Below are positions 11,155 through 18,467 of a stretch of 34,772 nucleotides of DNA, piece after piece. Both the position numbers and the translations under genes were made by a program. Position 1 is the first letter of the stretch. Every line of letters begins with the position of its first letter. Source of the stretch: Halomonas heilongjiangensis. Lineage in GTDB: Bacteria > Pseudomonadota > Gammaproteobacteria > Pseudomonadales > Halomonadaceae. Location: assembly GCF_002879645.1 (NCBI RefSeq), contig NZ_PNRE01000098.1, forward strand, positions 1-34,772, read 5' to 3'. The notes under the pieces are model-generated. The model did not search any database. It was given only the letters and a program-made list of their open reading frames with translations, and was not told where the DNA came from.

Positions 11155-11922
11155 TCAAGCCGGCTGGGAATCAAGGGCGGCGCCGGTGGCCTGGCGGGTA
11201 CGGCAGGCCTCGGCGAAGCTGCGGAAAAGGGCGTGGTAGAGCGGGTGCTCCCGGGGTCGCCACTCCGGGTGCCACTGCACGGCCAGGGCGAAGGCCGGCG
11301 CGCCGGCCACCGATACCGCCTCGATCAGGCCGTCGGGGGCCGTGGCCTCGGCGACGAGCCCCGGCCCCAGCTCGGCGATGCCCTGCTGGTGCAGGGAGTT
11401 GACCCGGGCGTCCGGCCGGGAATAGAGCGCCGCGAGGACGCCGCCGGGCAGGATCGTCAGGTCGTGGGCCGGGGCATAGCAGGCCTCGAGATCGCCCGCC
11501 GGTTCGCGATGGTCGAGCAGGCCGGGCACCCCCTGCACCGCCTGATGCAGGGTGCCGCCGAAGGCCACGTTGATCTCCTGGAAGCCGCGGCAGATGCCCA
11601 GCAGCGGCAGGCCGAGGTCCAGGGCGGCGGGAATGCACGCCAGCGCCACGGCATCGCGATGGGGGTCGTCGCGGGTATTCTCGGGGGCACGCTCGGCGCC
11701 GTAGCGCCGCGGCGCCACGTTGCTGTAACTGCCGGTCAGCAGCAGGCCGTCGAGATGGGCCAGCAGGTCACCCTCCACGGCATCCTCCCAGACCGGCAGG
11801 ATCACCGGTGCCAGGCCATAGTCGCGCAGGGCACTCAGGTACTTGTCGGTGACCATGTGAGCGGGGTGCCCCTCCACCTCACGGCGACAGGCGATCACGC
11901 CCACCAGGGGTCGGGTCTGCAT
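11155..11922 (-). CDS. puuD: Gamma-glutamyl-GABA hydrolase (class I glutamine amidotransferase fold)
   Basis: A 255-residue peptidase C26 family protein, the same length as E. coli PuuD (about 254). The nucleophile Cys111 sits in LLGICRGFQEIN and the catalytic His218 and Glu220 in VQWHPEW. PuuD releases GABA and glutamate from gamma-glutamyl-GABA, the last step of the glutamylated putrescine route. It is the first gene of the minus-strand unit, with an excellent ribosome binding site (AAGGAGG, five bases before ATG) and a recognisable promoter at 11970-11998. It is divergent from the PuuA-like synthetase, so addition and removal of the glutamyl group are controlled from one intergenic region. 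Confidence 0.93.
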   Translation of the reverse strand: MQTRPLVGVIACRREVEGHPAHMVTDKYLSALRDYGLAPVILPVWEDAVEGDLLAHLDGLLLTGSYSNVAPRRYGAERAPENTRDDPHRDAVALACIPAALDLGLPLLGICRGFQEINVAFGGTLHQAVQGVPGLLDHREPAGDLEACYAPAHDLTILPGGVLAALYSRPDARVNSLHQQGIAELGPGLVAEATAPDGLIEAVSVAGAPAFALAVQWHPEWRPREHPLYHALFRSFAEACRTRQATGAALDSQPA

Positions 11923-11969
11923 CGCAGCCTCCTTGAAACACTCATGATGCGGGTTGTTATGCTTTACTC

Positions 11970-11998
11970 AACATACCGCCGTTGATTTCCCTTGCCAA
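11970..11998 (-). promoter_or_regulatory. Sigma-70-type promoter for the puuD operon
   Basis: Read on the minus strand: -35 TTGGCA (11998-11993), a 17-base spacer, and -10 TATGTT (11975-11970). The -35 matches the consensus at five of six positions and the -10 at four of six, with ideal spacing. The predicted start is about 40 bases upstream of the puuD ATG. Prediction from sequence only. Confidence 0.55.
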
Positions 11999-12040
11999 CA
12001 CACCGTCGCTCCCGCCTCGGGATTTTCGAGATTAAGCAGT

Positions 12041-12049
12041 TGATATAAT
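12041..12049 (+). promoter_or_regulatory. Extended -10 promoter (TGATATAAT) for the puuA-like gene
   Basis: A perfect TATAAT at 12044-12049 is preceded by TG one base upstream (12041-12042), giving a textbook extended -10 element. No good -35 is seen 16-18 bases upstream, which extended -10 promoters tolerate. The expected start is near 12056. It also rules out the ATG at 12048, inside the -10 itself, as a translation start and supports the ATG at 12183. Confidence 0.65.
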
Positions 12050-12055
12050 GACAAA

Positions 12056-12182
12056 TAAAAAAGATTGTCCGGGTGCGATCCCGGCGAATCCCCGAGCCGT
12101 CGCTGTAAAGGATTTGACAACACCCGTTCTCTGCCGGAAAGATACCCCCATCAACAACGAACCAGACTCCACAGGTGACACC
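12056..12182 (+). promoter_or_regulatory. Long 5' leader of the puuA-like gene with alternative pairings
   Basis: If transcription begins near 12056, the leader is about 127 bases. CCGGG (12069-12073) can pair locally with CCCGG (12080-12084). Alternatively CGGGTG (12070-12075) pairs with CACCCG (12121-12126), and CCGGC (12081-12085) with GCCGG (12133-12137). The local and long-range pairings share bases and exclude each other. I do not recognise a known riboswitch class. An ATACCCCCATCA motif at 12142-12153 differs by one base from ATACCCCAATCA at 3947-3958 in the module 1 promoter. Regulatory role is inference. Confidence 0.35.
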
Positions 12183-13559
12183 ATGTCGTCCTTACCCGTC
12201 GATGAAGCTCGCGACTTTCTCTCACGCCACCCCGAGGTGGACAGCATCGACCTGCTGATCAGCGACCTCAACGGCGTGATGCGCGGCAAGCGCATTCCCC
12301 GCGACAACCTGGAGAAGGCGTGTCGTGACGGCGTCAACCTGCCGGCCTCGGTCTTCGCGCTGGATATCAACGGCAACACCATCGAGGAGACCGGCCTGGG
12401 GCTCGCCACCGGCGACGGCGACCGGGTCTGCCGGCCGATTGCCGGCAGCCTGGTGCCGAGCCCCTGGCTGCGGCGGGGTCGCCAGGCGCAGCTGCTGATG
12501 ACCATGGTCGAGGCCGACGAGACCCCCTTCTTCGCCGACCCCCGCCAGGTGCTCACCCGGGTGCTGCAACGCCTGCGCCGCGCCGGCCTGACCCCGGTGG
12601 TCGCCGTGGAGCTGGAGTTCTACCTGATCGACCGGGTGCGTACCGCCGAAGGATTGATCCAGCCGCCGTGCTCGCCGGGCAGCGGCGAACGGGCGACCCA
12701 GAGCCAGCTCTACTCGATGCTCGAGCTCGACGAGTACGCCGACTTCCTCGAGGACATCCAGGCCGCGGCGCTCGCCCAGGGGCTGCCCCTGGACACGGCC
12801 CTCAAGGAGTGTGCCCCGGGGCAGTTCGAGGTCAACCTGGTCCACTGCGACGATGCCCTGGCGGCCTGCGACAGCGCCGTGCTGCTCAAGCGGCTGATCA
12901 AGGGCGTGGCCCTGACCCACGGCTTCGAGGCCACCTTCATGGCCAAGCCCTACGGCCTGGAGGCCGGCAACGGCACCCATGTGCATATCAGCCTGCTCGA
13001 CGAGTCGGGGGCGAACGTCTTCGCCGCCGAGGACGGCGATCCCCTGGGCACGCCCCGGCTGCGCCAGGCGATCGCCGGCCTGCTGGCGCTGATGCCGCCC
13101 TCCATGGCGATCTGTGCGCCCAACCTCAACTCCTTCCGCCGCTTCCAGCCCGGGCTCTATGTGCCCATGGCGCCGACGTGGGGCTACGACAACCGCTCGG
13201 TGGCCCTGCGCATTCCCTCGGGTCCCAATGCGGCGCGGCGCATCGAGCATCGCGTCGCCGGCGCCGACGCCAATCCCTACCTGCTGATGGCCACGCTGCT
13301 GGCGGGGATCGCGCATGGGCTGGAGCAGCGCCTGTCGCCGCCCCCGGCCGTGAGCGGCAACGCCTATGAGCAGTTCGAGCCAAGCCTGACCAACAGCTGG
13401 CACCAGGCCCTCGCCCTGCTCGAGGCCGACGAGGTACTGGGCGAGGCGCTGGGCCACGACTTCCTCCGGGTGTTCGTGGCCAACCGGCGCGCCGAGCGCG
13501 CCCAGGCCATGCAGGAGGTCAGCCACCTGGAGTACGCCTGGTACCTGCGCCACGTCTGA
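12183..13559 (+). CDS. Glutamine-synthetase-family gamma-glutamylpolyamine synthetase (PuuA/PauA-like)
   Basis: A 458-residue type I glutamine synthetase homologue. It has the VELEFYL metal-binding strand (142-148), GQFEVNL (213-219), the NGTHVHIS ATP/metal loop (263-270), and RIPSGPNAARRIEHRVAGADANPYL. Members near polyamine genes ligate glutamate to an amine using ATP, giving gamma-glutamylputrescine or a relative. It differs clearly from the PuuA at 29851-31197, which has GSAMHIHQ and RVPDSSAQNRRVENR, so the amine substrate may differ (cadaverine, a longer polyamine or a monoamine). The start at 12183 has AGGTGA upstream and aligns with the family; the longer frame starts inside the promoter. 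It is divergent from puuD and is followed by an NhaC-family transporter. Confidence 0.85.
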   Translation: MSSLPVDEARDFLSRHPEVDSIDLLISDLNGVMRGKRIPRDNLEKACRDGVNLPASVFALDINGNTIEETGLGLATGDGDRVCRPIAGSLVPSPWLRRGRQAQLLMTMVEADETPFFADPRQVLTRVLQRLRRAGLTPVVAVELEFYLIDRVRTAEGLIQPPCSPGSGERATQSQLYSMLELDEYADFLEDIQAAALAQGLPLDTALKECAPGQFEVNLVHCDDALAACDSAVLLKRLIKGVALTHGFEATFMAKPYGLEAGNGTHVHISLLDESGANVFAAEDGDPLGTPRLRQAIAGLLALMPPSMAICAPNLNSFRRFQPGLYVPMAPTWGYDNRSVALRIPSGPNAARRIEHRVAGADANPYLLMATLLAGIAHGLEQRLSPPPAVSGNAYEQFEPSLTNSWHQALALLEADEVLGEALGHDFLRVFVANRRAERAQAMQEVSHLEYAWYLRHV

Positions 13560-13647
13560 GCGGGCGACACGGGGCCACGCCACGACAAGCACAACGGCCC
13601 CCGCCCGGATCCCGAGACCTACAACAACATCTCCAAGGAAGCCGAGA

Positions 13648-15132
13648 ATGAGTCACTCTGCCCATCCCTTTTCGCCCAGCCTCCCCGACCGGCGCGGCTC
13701 GGGGCGCACCCTCCTGCTGTTCAGCCTGGTCATGGCCACGGTCATCGGCCTGACCCTCTCGCACCCCGCCGGCAGCGACTATGGCTGGATCAGCCTGGTC
13801 CCCTCGCTGATCGTGCTGGTGGTGGCCATCGCCACCCACCGGACCCTCGAGGCCCTGGCGATCGGCTCGATCGCCGGCCTGATCCTGCTCCAGCCGCAGG
13901 ATTTCGTCGGCGAGCTGGCCGACATCTCCCTGTCGGTGATGATGGACGAGACCATCGCCTGGTTGATCCTGGTCTGCGGCCTGATGGGCGGCTTCATCGC
14001 CATGCTGGAGAAGTCGGGCTGCACCCTGAGCTTCAGCCACTTCATGACCCGCCTGGTCAGGACGCGCCGCCAGTCGTTGCTGAGTACCGCCGCCCTGGGG
14101 GTGCTGATCTTCATCGATGACTACCTCAACGCCCTCGCCACCTCGGCGGCCATGAAGCGCCTCACCGACCGTTTCGGGGTCTCCCGGGAGAAGCTGGCCT
14201 ATATCGTCGACTCCACCGCGGCACCGATCTGCATCCTGGTGCCGCTCTCCACCTGGGCGGTCTACTTCGCCGAGCTGCTCGAGACCAACGGCGCCACCGA
14301 GACCTCCGGCATGTGGCTCTATATCCAGTCGATCCCCTTCATGCTCTATGGCTGGGTGGCCCTGGGCCTGGTGCTGCTGGTGGCCGGCGGGCTCATGCCG
14401 GATCTCGGGCCGATGAAGGCCGCCGAGGCCCGCGCCCGGGCCGGTCAGCCGATCCCCGACGGTGCGCCCGATGTCGCGCTCGGCGACGACGAGGCCCCGC
14501 GGACCCGCCCCTGGGTCGGCGTGTTCAACTTCCTGGCCCCGATGGCGATGCTGATCGGCGCCAGCGCCTGGTTCGAGATCGACCTGCTCAAGGGGGTGAT
14601 CGTGGCGATCATGTTCACCATCCTGCTCTACCTGATCCAGCGCCTGGCCACCTTCAACACCCTGATGGATGCCATCATGGACGGCTTCCGCACCATGATG
14701 CTGCCGTTGGCCATCGTCGCGGTGGGCTTCGTGCTGCGCGAGATCAACGAGCAGTTGGGCATGACCGCCTTCATGATCGACGCCCTGACCCCCCACCTGA
14801 CGGTCGCCCTGCTGCCGGCCATCGTCTTCCTCTCCATGGCCGTGGTGGTGTTCGCCACCGGCTCCTCCTGGGGGGTGTTCGTGATCTCGATCCCCATCGT
14901 GATCCCCATCGCCCAGCACATGGGGGCCCCGATGCCGCTGGTCGTCGGTGCGCTGCTCTCCGCCTCGAGCTTCGGCAGCCATGCCTGCTTCTTCTCCGAC
15001 TCCTCGGTCCTCTCCTCCCAGGGCAGCGGCTGCCAGCCGATGCAGCACGCCCTGACCCAGTTCCCCTATGCCCTGCTGGGGGCCGGCATCACCGCGACGG
15101 GCTTCCTGGCCCTGGGCCACCTGCTGAGCTGA
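13648..15132 (+). CDS. NhaC-family Na+/H+ antiporter-like transporter, copy 2
   Basis: A 494-residue polytopic membrane protein homologous to the one at 5669-7015. It shares FIDDYLNALATSAAMKRLTDR, DSTAAPICILVPLSTWAVYF, PDLGPMKAAEARA and the C-terminal GSHACFFSDSSVLSSQGSGC. It carries an extra N-terminal region of about 40 residues with one additional hydrophobic segment. AAGGA lies seven bases before the ATG, and the gene follows the glutamylpolyamine synthetase by 88 bases on the same strand, ending at a strong terminator. Parallel placement of both antiporter copies in polyamine units argues for a shared role in moving a polyamine, GABA or counter-ion (inference); simple Na+/H+ exchange remains possible. 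Confidence 0.88.
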   Translation: MSHSAHPFSPSLPDRRGSGRTLLLFSLVMATVIGLTLSHPAGSDYGWISLVPSLIVLVVAIATHRTLEALAIGSIAGLILLQPQDFVGELADISLSVMMDETIAWLILVCGLMGGFIAMLEKSGCTLSFSHFMTRLVRTRRQSLLSTAALGVLIFIDDYLNALATSAAMKRLTDRFGVSREKLAYIVDSTAAPICILVPLSTWAVYFAELLETNGATETSGMWLYIQSIPFMLYGWVALGLVLLVAGGLMPDLGPMKAAEARARAGQPIPDGAPDVALGDDEAPRTRPWVGVFNFLAPMAMLIGASAWFEIDLLKGVIVAIMFTILLYLIQRLATFNTLMDAIMDGFRTMMLPLAIVAVGFVLREINEQLGMTAFMIDALTPHLTVALLPAIVFLSMAVVVFATGSSWGVFVISIPIVIPIAQHMGAPMPLVVGALLSASSFGSHACFFSDSSVLSSQGSGCQPMQHALTQFPYALLGAGITATGFLALGHLLS

Positions 15133-15141
15133 GCCGCCCCC

Positions 15142-15184
15142 GAACGACAGCGCCCCGGCCATTCTGGCCGGGGCGCTGTCGTTC
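15142..15184. terminator. Strong 19-bp hairpin terminator
   Basis: Arms at 15142-15160 and 15166-15184 are perfectly complementary over 19 bp, with loop ATTCT. It follows the antiporter stop by nine bases and faces the 3' end of the glycine-zipper gene (stop at 15203), so it likely serves both convergent genes. There is no long T-run, but the stem is exceptionally stable. Confidence 0.85.
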
Positions 15185-15202
15185 ATGACTCGCCGCGGGG
15201 TG

Positions 15203-15838
15203 TCAGCCGCCCTGCGCGACCACCGCCTGCCACTGCGGCTGTCCCTCCTCGAGCAGTACCCGGTCGCCCTGGGGCGGGCTGTCCAGGCGGCTGGTCTGGG
15301 TCACCTCGCCATGCTGCCAGGTGACCTCGTAACCCTCGGTCTCCTGATGGGTATCCACCACCGTCTGGCACTGCCGCTCGGTGACGCTCTGGGTCTGCAT
15401 CTGGATCTGGGTCTGGGGCTGAGCCGCCTGGGCATGCTGACGGGCCTCGACGCGGTTCTGCACCTCGCGGCCGGCCAGGCCACCGCCCACGGCGCCGGCC
15501 ACGGTGGCGAGCTTCTTGCCACTGCCGCCGCCCACCTGGTTGCCGAGCAGGCCACCGACGATGGCCCCGGCCGCGGTCCCGACGATCCGGTGCGGATCGC
15601 GGCTACCGGCCGCCTGGCCGGACTGAGCGACGGGCACCTCCACGGGCACCTCCCGGTTCACCACCACGTCCTCGCACACCTCGCGGGGCGTCTCCACGGT
15701 ACGGGTCAGCGCCTGGACACCGACGATCTCGGCATACTGCGGGCCGGCCTCCTGCTGCTGGACCTGCCAGGCGCCAAAGGCGAGACCGCCCAGACCCAGT
15801 ACGGCCAGTGTGGTACCGACCATGATCGACTTGCTCAT
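15203..15838 (-). CDS. YcfJ-like glycine-zipper envelope protein
   Basis: A 211-residue protein with an N-terminal hydrophobic segment (about 6-24) that anchors or exports it. A glycine-zipper 2TM region follows at about 87-124 (GTAAGAIVGGLLGNQVGGGS, then VAGAVGGGLAGREVQNR). The C-terminal domain is hydrophilic and Gln-rich, with a pair of cysteines (Cys55 and Cys157) that could form a disulfide. The arrangement matches the YcfJ/Rickettsia 17-kDa-like family of envelope proteins of poorly known function. The start at 15838 is fixed by a perfect AAGGAGGTG four bases upstream; the longer open frame runs into non-coding DNA and the MTHFR gene. It has its own upstream region (15839-16071) and no obvious link to the flanking metabolic genes. 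Confidence 0.85.
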   Translation of the reverse strand: MSKSIMVGTTLAVLGLGGLAFGAWQVQQQEAGPQYAEIVGVQALTRTVETPREVCEDVVVNREVPVEVPVAQSGQAAGSRDPHRIVGTAAGAIVGGLLGNQVGGGSGKKLATVAGAVGGGLAGREVQNRVEARQHAQAAQPQTQIQMQTQSVTERQCQTVVDTHQETEGYEVTWQHGEVTQTSRLDSPPQGDRVLLEEGQPQWQAVVAQGG

Positions 15839-16071
15839 CTGACACCTCCTTGGGGGCGCTCGGGCGCCTCTTGCGATGATGAGGGCATCGGCTCCGGGAG
15901 ATGCATGACACGAGAAGGATTGCGATATCGAGTGGCGCTTCCTGCGCCTCCTCGAAGCGATGCCTCGAGTATATGCCGACCGGAGGGCGGTGACAGCGCC
16001 CAGGAGGGACTTCCATATTCTCTGACCAGCTGTCGGTGGATGACGACAGCCCCGATGCTCACCTGGCCGGG
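15839..16071. other. Intergenic region upstream of the glycine-zipper gene
   Basis: This 233-base region lies between the MTHFR-like gene stop (16072) and the glycine-zipper gene start, both on the minus strand. A 7-bp hairpin, GCTGTCG (16029-16035) with CGACAGC (16044-16050), could be a weak terminator for the MTHFR-like gene, but no T-run follows. I see no convincing promoter hexamers or coding sequence. Confidence 0.4.
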
Positions 16072-16986
16072 TCAGCCGGGCGGCCCGGCGGGAGCGGGCT
16101 CGGGCGTCGCCAACGTTGCGAGCCCGAGCCCCCGACAGTGCGCGGCGTGATGGGCATCGAGCCAGGCGCGGGTGGCGCCCACCTGGTTGAAGCTGTAGAC
16201 ATGCAGGCCGGCGATCCCGCCGTCCCCGACGGCCGGGAGAAGCCCCTGCAGCAGGTCGTCGGGGCGATAGACGGCGGGCTGCAGCAGGCGCCCGACCAGC
16301 CCCGTGCGGCGACTCAACACCCGTGTCGAGGTGCCGAGCCCGAGGCGCATGGCCACCGACAGCAAGCGGGTACGCTCCAGCACGCCGGGGATCCCGGCAT
16401 AGACCGGCAGTGTCATGCCGGATCGGCGCTGCCGTTCGAGCCAGGCCAGTACCGTCGAGGCCTCGAAGCACATCTGCGTCACGGCGTAGTCGGCCAGCGC
16501 CGCCTTGGCGTCGAGGACCCGCTGCAGGGTGGCGTCATCTAAGCGGTGATGGCCCTCGGGGTAGGCGGGCACCCCGAGGCGTGAGGGCCGTGACGACATC
16601 GCCGCCATGGCCTCGAGGAGCTCCGCGCCGCCGGCGTACTCCCCCGCGGGGCGCTCGGCATCCCCCCCCACCACGAAGCAGTCGTCGATGCCGGCGGCCA
16701 GCATGCGCGCCACCAGCCGTCGCAGGTGGGCCGGGTCACGAACCAGGCGGGCGGCGATGTGGGGCACCACCTGGAAGCCCGCCACCGCCAGCCACTCGGC
16801 CGCCTCCAGGGTTCGCTCGAGGCCGTGCCGCGGCGAGCAGGTCACGGTGACCACGGCCCCCGCGGGCAGGTGCCGGGCCACTTCCTGCATCCCCTTGAGC
16901 GGCAGCAGCTCGTAGCGGGGGGCGGCAAGGACCTCACGGATCCTGCCGACTGCCTCGACCGTCACCAACCGCTGCATGTCGTTCAT
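16072..16986 (-). CDS. Methylenetetrahydrofolate reductase-family protein (MetF-like)
   Basis: A 304-residue TIM-barrel protein of the MTHFR family. It shows the family signature GVPAYPEGHH (138-147), VTVTCSPRHGLERTLEAAEWL near the N-terminus, and FVVGGDAERPAGEY (104-117). MTHFR interconverts 5,10-methylene- and 5-methyl-tetrahydrofolate using FAD and NAD(P)H. The start has AAGGG seven bases upstream, and the gene begins three bases after the stop of the GcvT-family demethylase gene, so they are co-transcribed. Next to a methyltransferase that would make 5-methyl-THF, it probably runs in the oxidative direction, as proposed for metF genes linked to ligM-type demethylases. It is divergent from housekeeping MetF. 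The extreme C-terminus is rich in Pro and Ala. Confidence 0.82.
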   Translation of the reverse strand: MNDMQRLVTVEAVGRIREVLAAPRYELLPLKGMQEVARHLPAGAVVTVTCSPRHGLERTLEAAEWLAVAGFQVVPHIAARLVRDPAHLRRLVARMLAAGIDDCFVVGGDAERPAGEYAGGAELLEAMAAMSSRPSRLGVPAYPEGHHRLDDATLQRVLDAKAALADYAVTQMCFEASTVLAWLERQRRSGMTLPVYAGIPGVLERTRLLSVAMRLGLGTSTRVLSRRTGLVGRLLQPAVYRPDDLLQGLLPAVGDGGIAGLHVYSFNQVGATRAWLDAHHAAHCRGLGLATLATPEPAPAGPPG

Positions 16987-16989
16987 GGC

Positions 16990-18186
16990 TCAGCCCTTGG
17001 GGATTTCCTTGCTCGGATCATGGAACGGCTTCGGCACCACCACGGCGTCCTGCATGCCGGTATTGGCCTCGATACGCAGTGGCGTGCCGAGCTCGGCATG
17101 GGCCGTCGGCACCATGGCGTAACCGATATTGCGGTCCTGGCGCGGCGAGTGGGTGGCCGAGGTCACCTGGCCGATGCGTTCGCCGGCGGTGTCGTATACC
17201 GGGAAGACATCGATCATCGACCCATCGGTGAAGTAGCCGACGTTCGGCCCCTCGATCTCCACGCCCACCAGCTTGCGCGACACCCCCTCGGCCTTGATGC
17301 GCTCCAGCGCCGCGCGGCCAATGAAGTCGTCGTCGCCCCGCAGGTCGACCATCCAGTCGTAGCCCATGCCCACTTCGAAGGGGTTGGTGTCGTACCAGAT
17401 GTCGCAGCCGAAGGCGAGGATCCCCCCCTCGATGCGGCGGATGTGACAGGGGCCGATGACCTGCAACTGATGGGGCCGGCCGGCCTCGAAGACCCGTTGC
17501 CAGAGACGCTCGCCATGACGGGACGCATCGCGGAGGTAGATCTCGTAGCCGATCTCGCCGGAATAGCCGGTGCGCGAGACCACCACCGACATGTCGTCGA
17601 GCGTCGCTTCCATGAGGTGGTAGTAGGGGATCTCCAGCACCCGCTCGCCGAACAGGTCGATCATGACCTGCTTGGCCTTCGGGCCCTGGACCTGTACCGG
17701 TGCCACGTCCACCTCCCGGATGGTGACGTCCATGCCCGAGTGGTAGGCCAGTCCCTGGCACCAGAGCATCACGTCACTGTCGGCCAGCGACAGCCAGAAG
17801 CGATCCTCGTCGATGCGCAGCAGTACCGGGTCGTTGATGATGCCGCCGTCGGGGGCGGTGACGAAGACGTACTTGCACTGCCCGACCTTGCACTGGCGCA
17901 TGTCGCGGGGCACCAGCATCTGGGTGAAGGCGAAGGCGTCCGGGCCTGCGATCTCGATCTGCCGCTCCACGCCCACGTCCCAGAGGGTGACGCCCTGCAC
18001 CAGGGCCCAGTACTCGTCGACCGGGTCGGTATACAGCCGCGGATGATAGTGGTGGTTGTAGACGCTGTACTTGCGCACCCCGTGACGGCGAGAGGCGTAG
18101 AAGAACGGTGACTTGCGGATCCTCGGGTAGAGCAGGATCTCCGGTGCCTCCCGAGTAGGTTCGATGCTTTCGATGACCTGGGACAT
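16990..18186 (-). CDS. DmdA-like GcvT-family, THF-dependent demethylase
   Basis: A 398-residue GcvT/aminomethyltransferase-fold protein. It resembles DMSP demethylase DmdA in order and motif: SRRHGVRKYSVYNH (32-45), WDVGVERQIEI (69-79), INDPVLL (117-123) and FWLSLADSD (130-138). The C-terminal RIEGGILAFGCDIWYDTNPFE follows the family pattern. Such enzymes move a methyl group from a sulfonium, methoxy or N-methyl substrate to tetrahydrofolate. The start at 18186 is chosen over the ATG at 18192 because AAGGAG then lies eight bases upstream; the longer frame to 18354 reaches into the operator region. It is co-transcribed with the MTHFR-like gene and divergent from the FAD/GcvT fusion. No dmdBCD genes are nearby, so DMSP is only one option; betaine-type compounds are another. 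Confidence 0.78.
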   Translation of the reverse strand: MSQVIESIEPTREAPEILLYPRIRKSPFFYASRRHGVRKYSVYNHHYHPRLYTDPVDEYWALVQGVTLWDVGVERQIEIAGPDAFAFTQMLVPRDMRQCKVGQCKYVFVTAPDGGIINDPVLLRIDEDRFWLSLADSDVMLWCQGLAYHSGMDVTIREVDVAPVQVQGPKAKQVMIDLFGERVLEIPYYHLMEATLDDMSVVVSRTGYSGEIGYEIYLRDASRHGERLWQRVFEAGRPHQLQVIGPCHIRRIEGGILAFGCDIWYDTNPFEVGMGYDWMVDLRGDDDFIGRAALERIKAEGVSRKLVGVEIEGPNVGYFTDGSMIDVFPVYDTAGERIGQVTSATHSPRQDRNIGYAMVPTAHAELGTPLRIEANTGMQDAVVVPKPFHDPSKEIPKG

Positions 18187-18467
18187 GATCATGTCTCCTT
18201 TCCGTTCCTGACCCGTACCAAGGGGTCGCGGAGGGACGGCGATCGGCCGTCCTTGAATCGAAGCTAGCGCCGCCGGCACCTCATCATGGCGCCAGCGACG
18301 ACGGCCACTTTGGTGGCTGCGACACCCCCTCGGCCGGGCTGTCGCAATCGGCAAACTCCGCGTCGCAACCTGCGGTCGCAGCGACGACAGTCGCAGTCGC
18401 CACAGGACAGCAGGCGGGCCTGGCTTGGATTATGGTGACAAGGGCGGGTCACCACAGGAGAGCGGTC
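18187..18467. promoter_or_regulatory. Divergent promoter with a GTCGCA repeat cluster
   Basis: This 281-base region separates the DmdA-like and FAD/GcvT fusion genes. GTCGCA occurs on the plus strand at 18341-18346, 18362-18367, 18375-18380 and 18390-18395, followed directly by GTCGCC at 18396-18401. An inverted copy, TGCGAC, lies at 18318-18323. The dyad CGACAGTCG lies at 18385-18393. A GCTAGC is at about 18263-18268. Repeats of this density midway between divergent operons suggest a multi-site operator, plausibly for the GbdR-like regulator encoded nearby. AGGAG (18456-18460) is the ribosome binding site of the fusion gene. No clear sigma-70 promoter is seen. Confidence 0.5.

Noticed and set aside
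12048..12182. N-terminal extension of the PuuA-like protein from an ATG at 12048
   Set aside because: The ATG lies inside a perfect extended -10 promoter, so it would precede the transcript start; the family-like protein begins at 12183 with a ribosome binding site.
12056..12182. Guanidine or cobalamin riboswitch in the puuA-like leader
   Set aside because: I looked for the conserved blocks of ykkC-type guanidine and B12 riboswitches and did not find them; only generic pairings remain.
13519..15186. 555-residue open frame on the minus strand opposite the second antiporter gene
   Set aside because: Same low-complexity composition and full overlap with a recognisable gene; also spans the terminator at 15142-15184.
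15839..16471. Long upstream extension of the glycine-zipper protein
   Set aside because: A perfect AAGGAGGTG and signal-like segment place the start at 15838; the extension runs antisense-like through intergenic DNA and overlaps the MTHFR-like gene.
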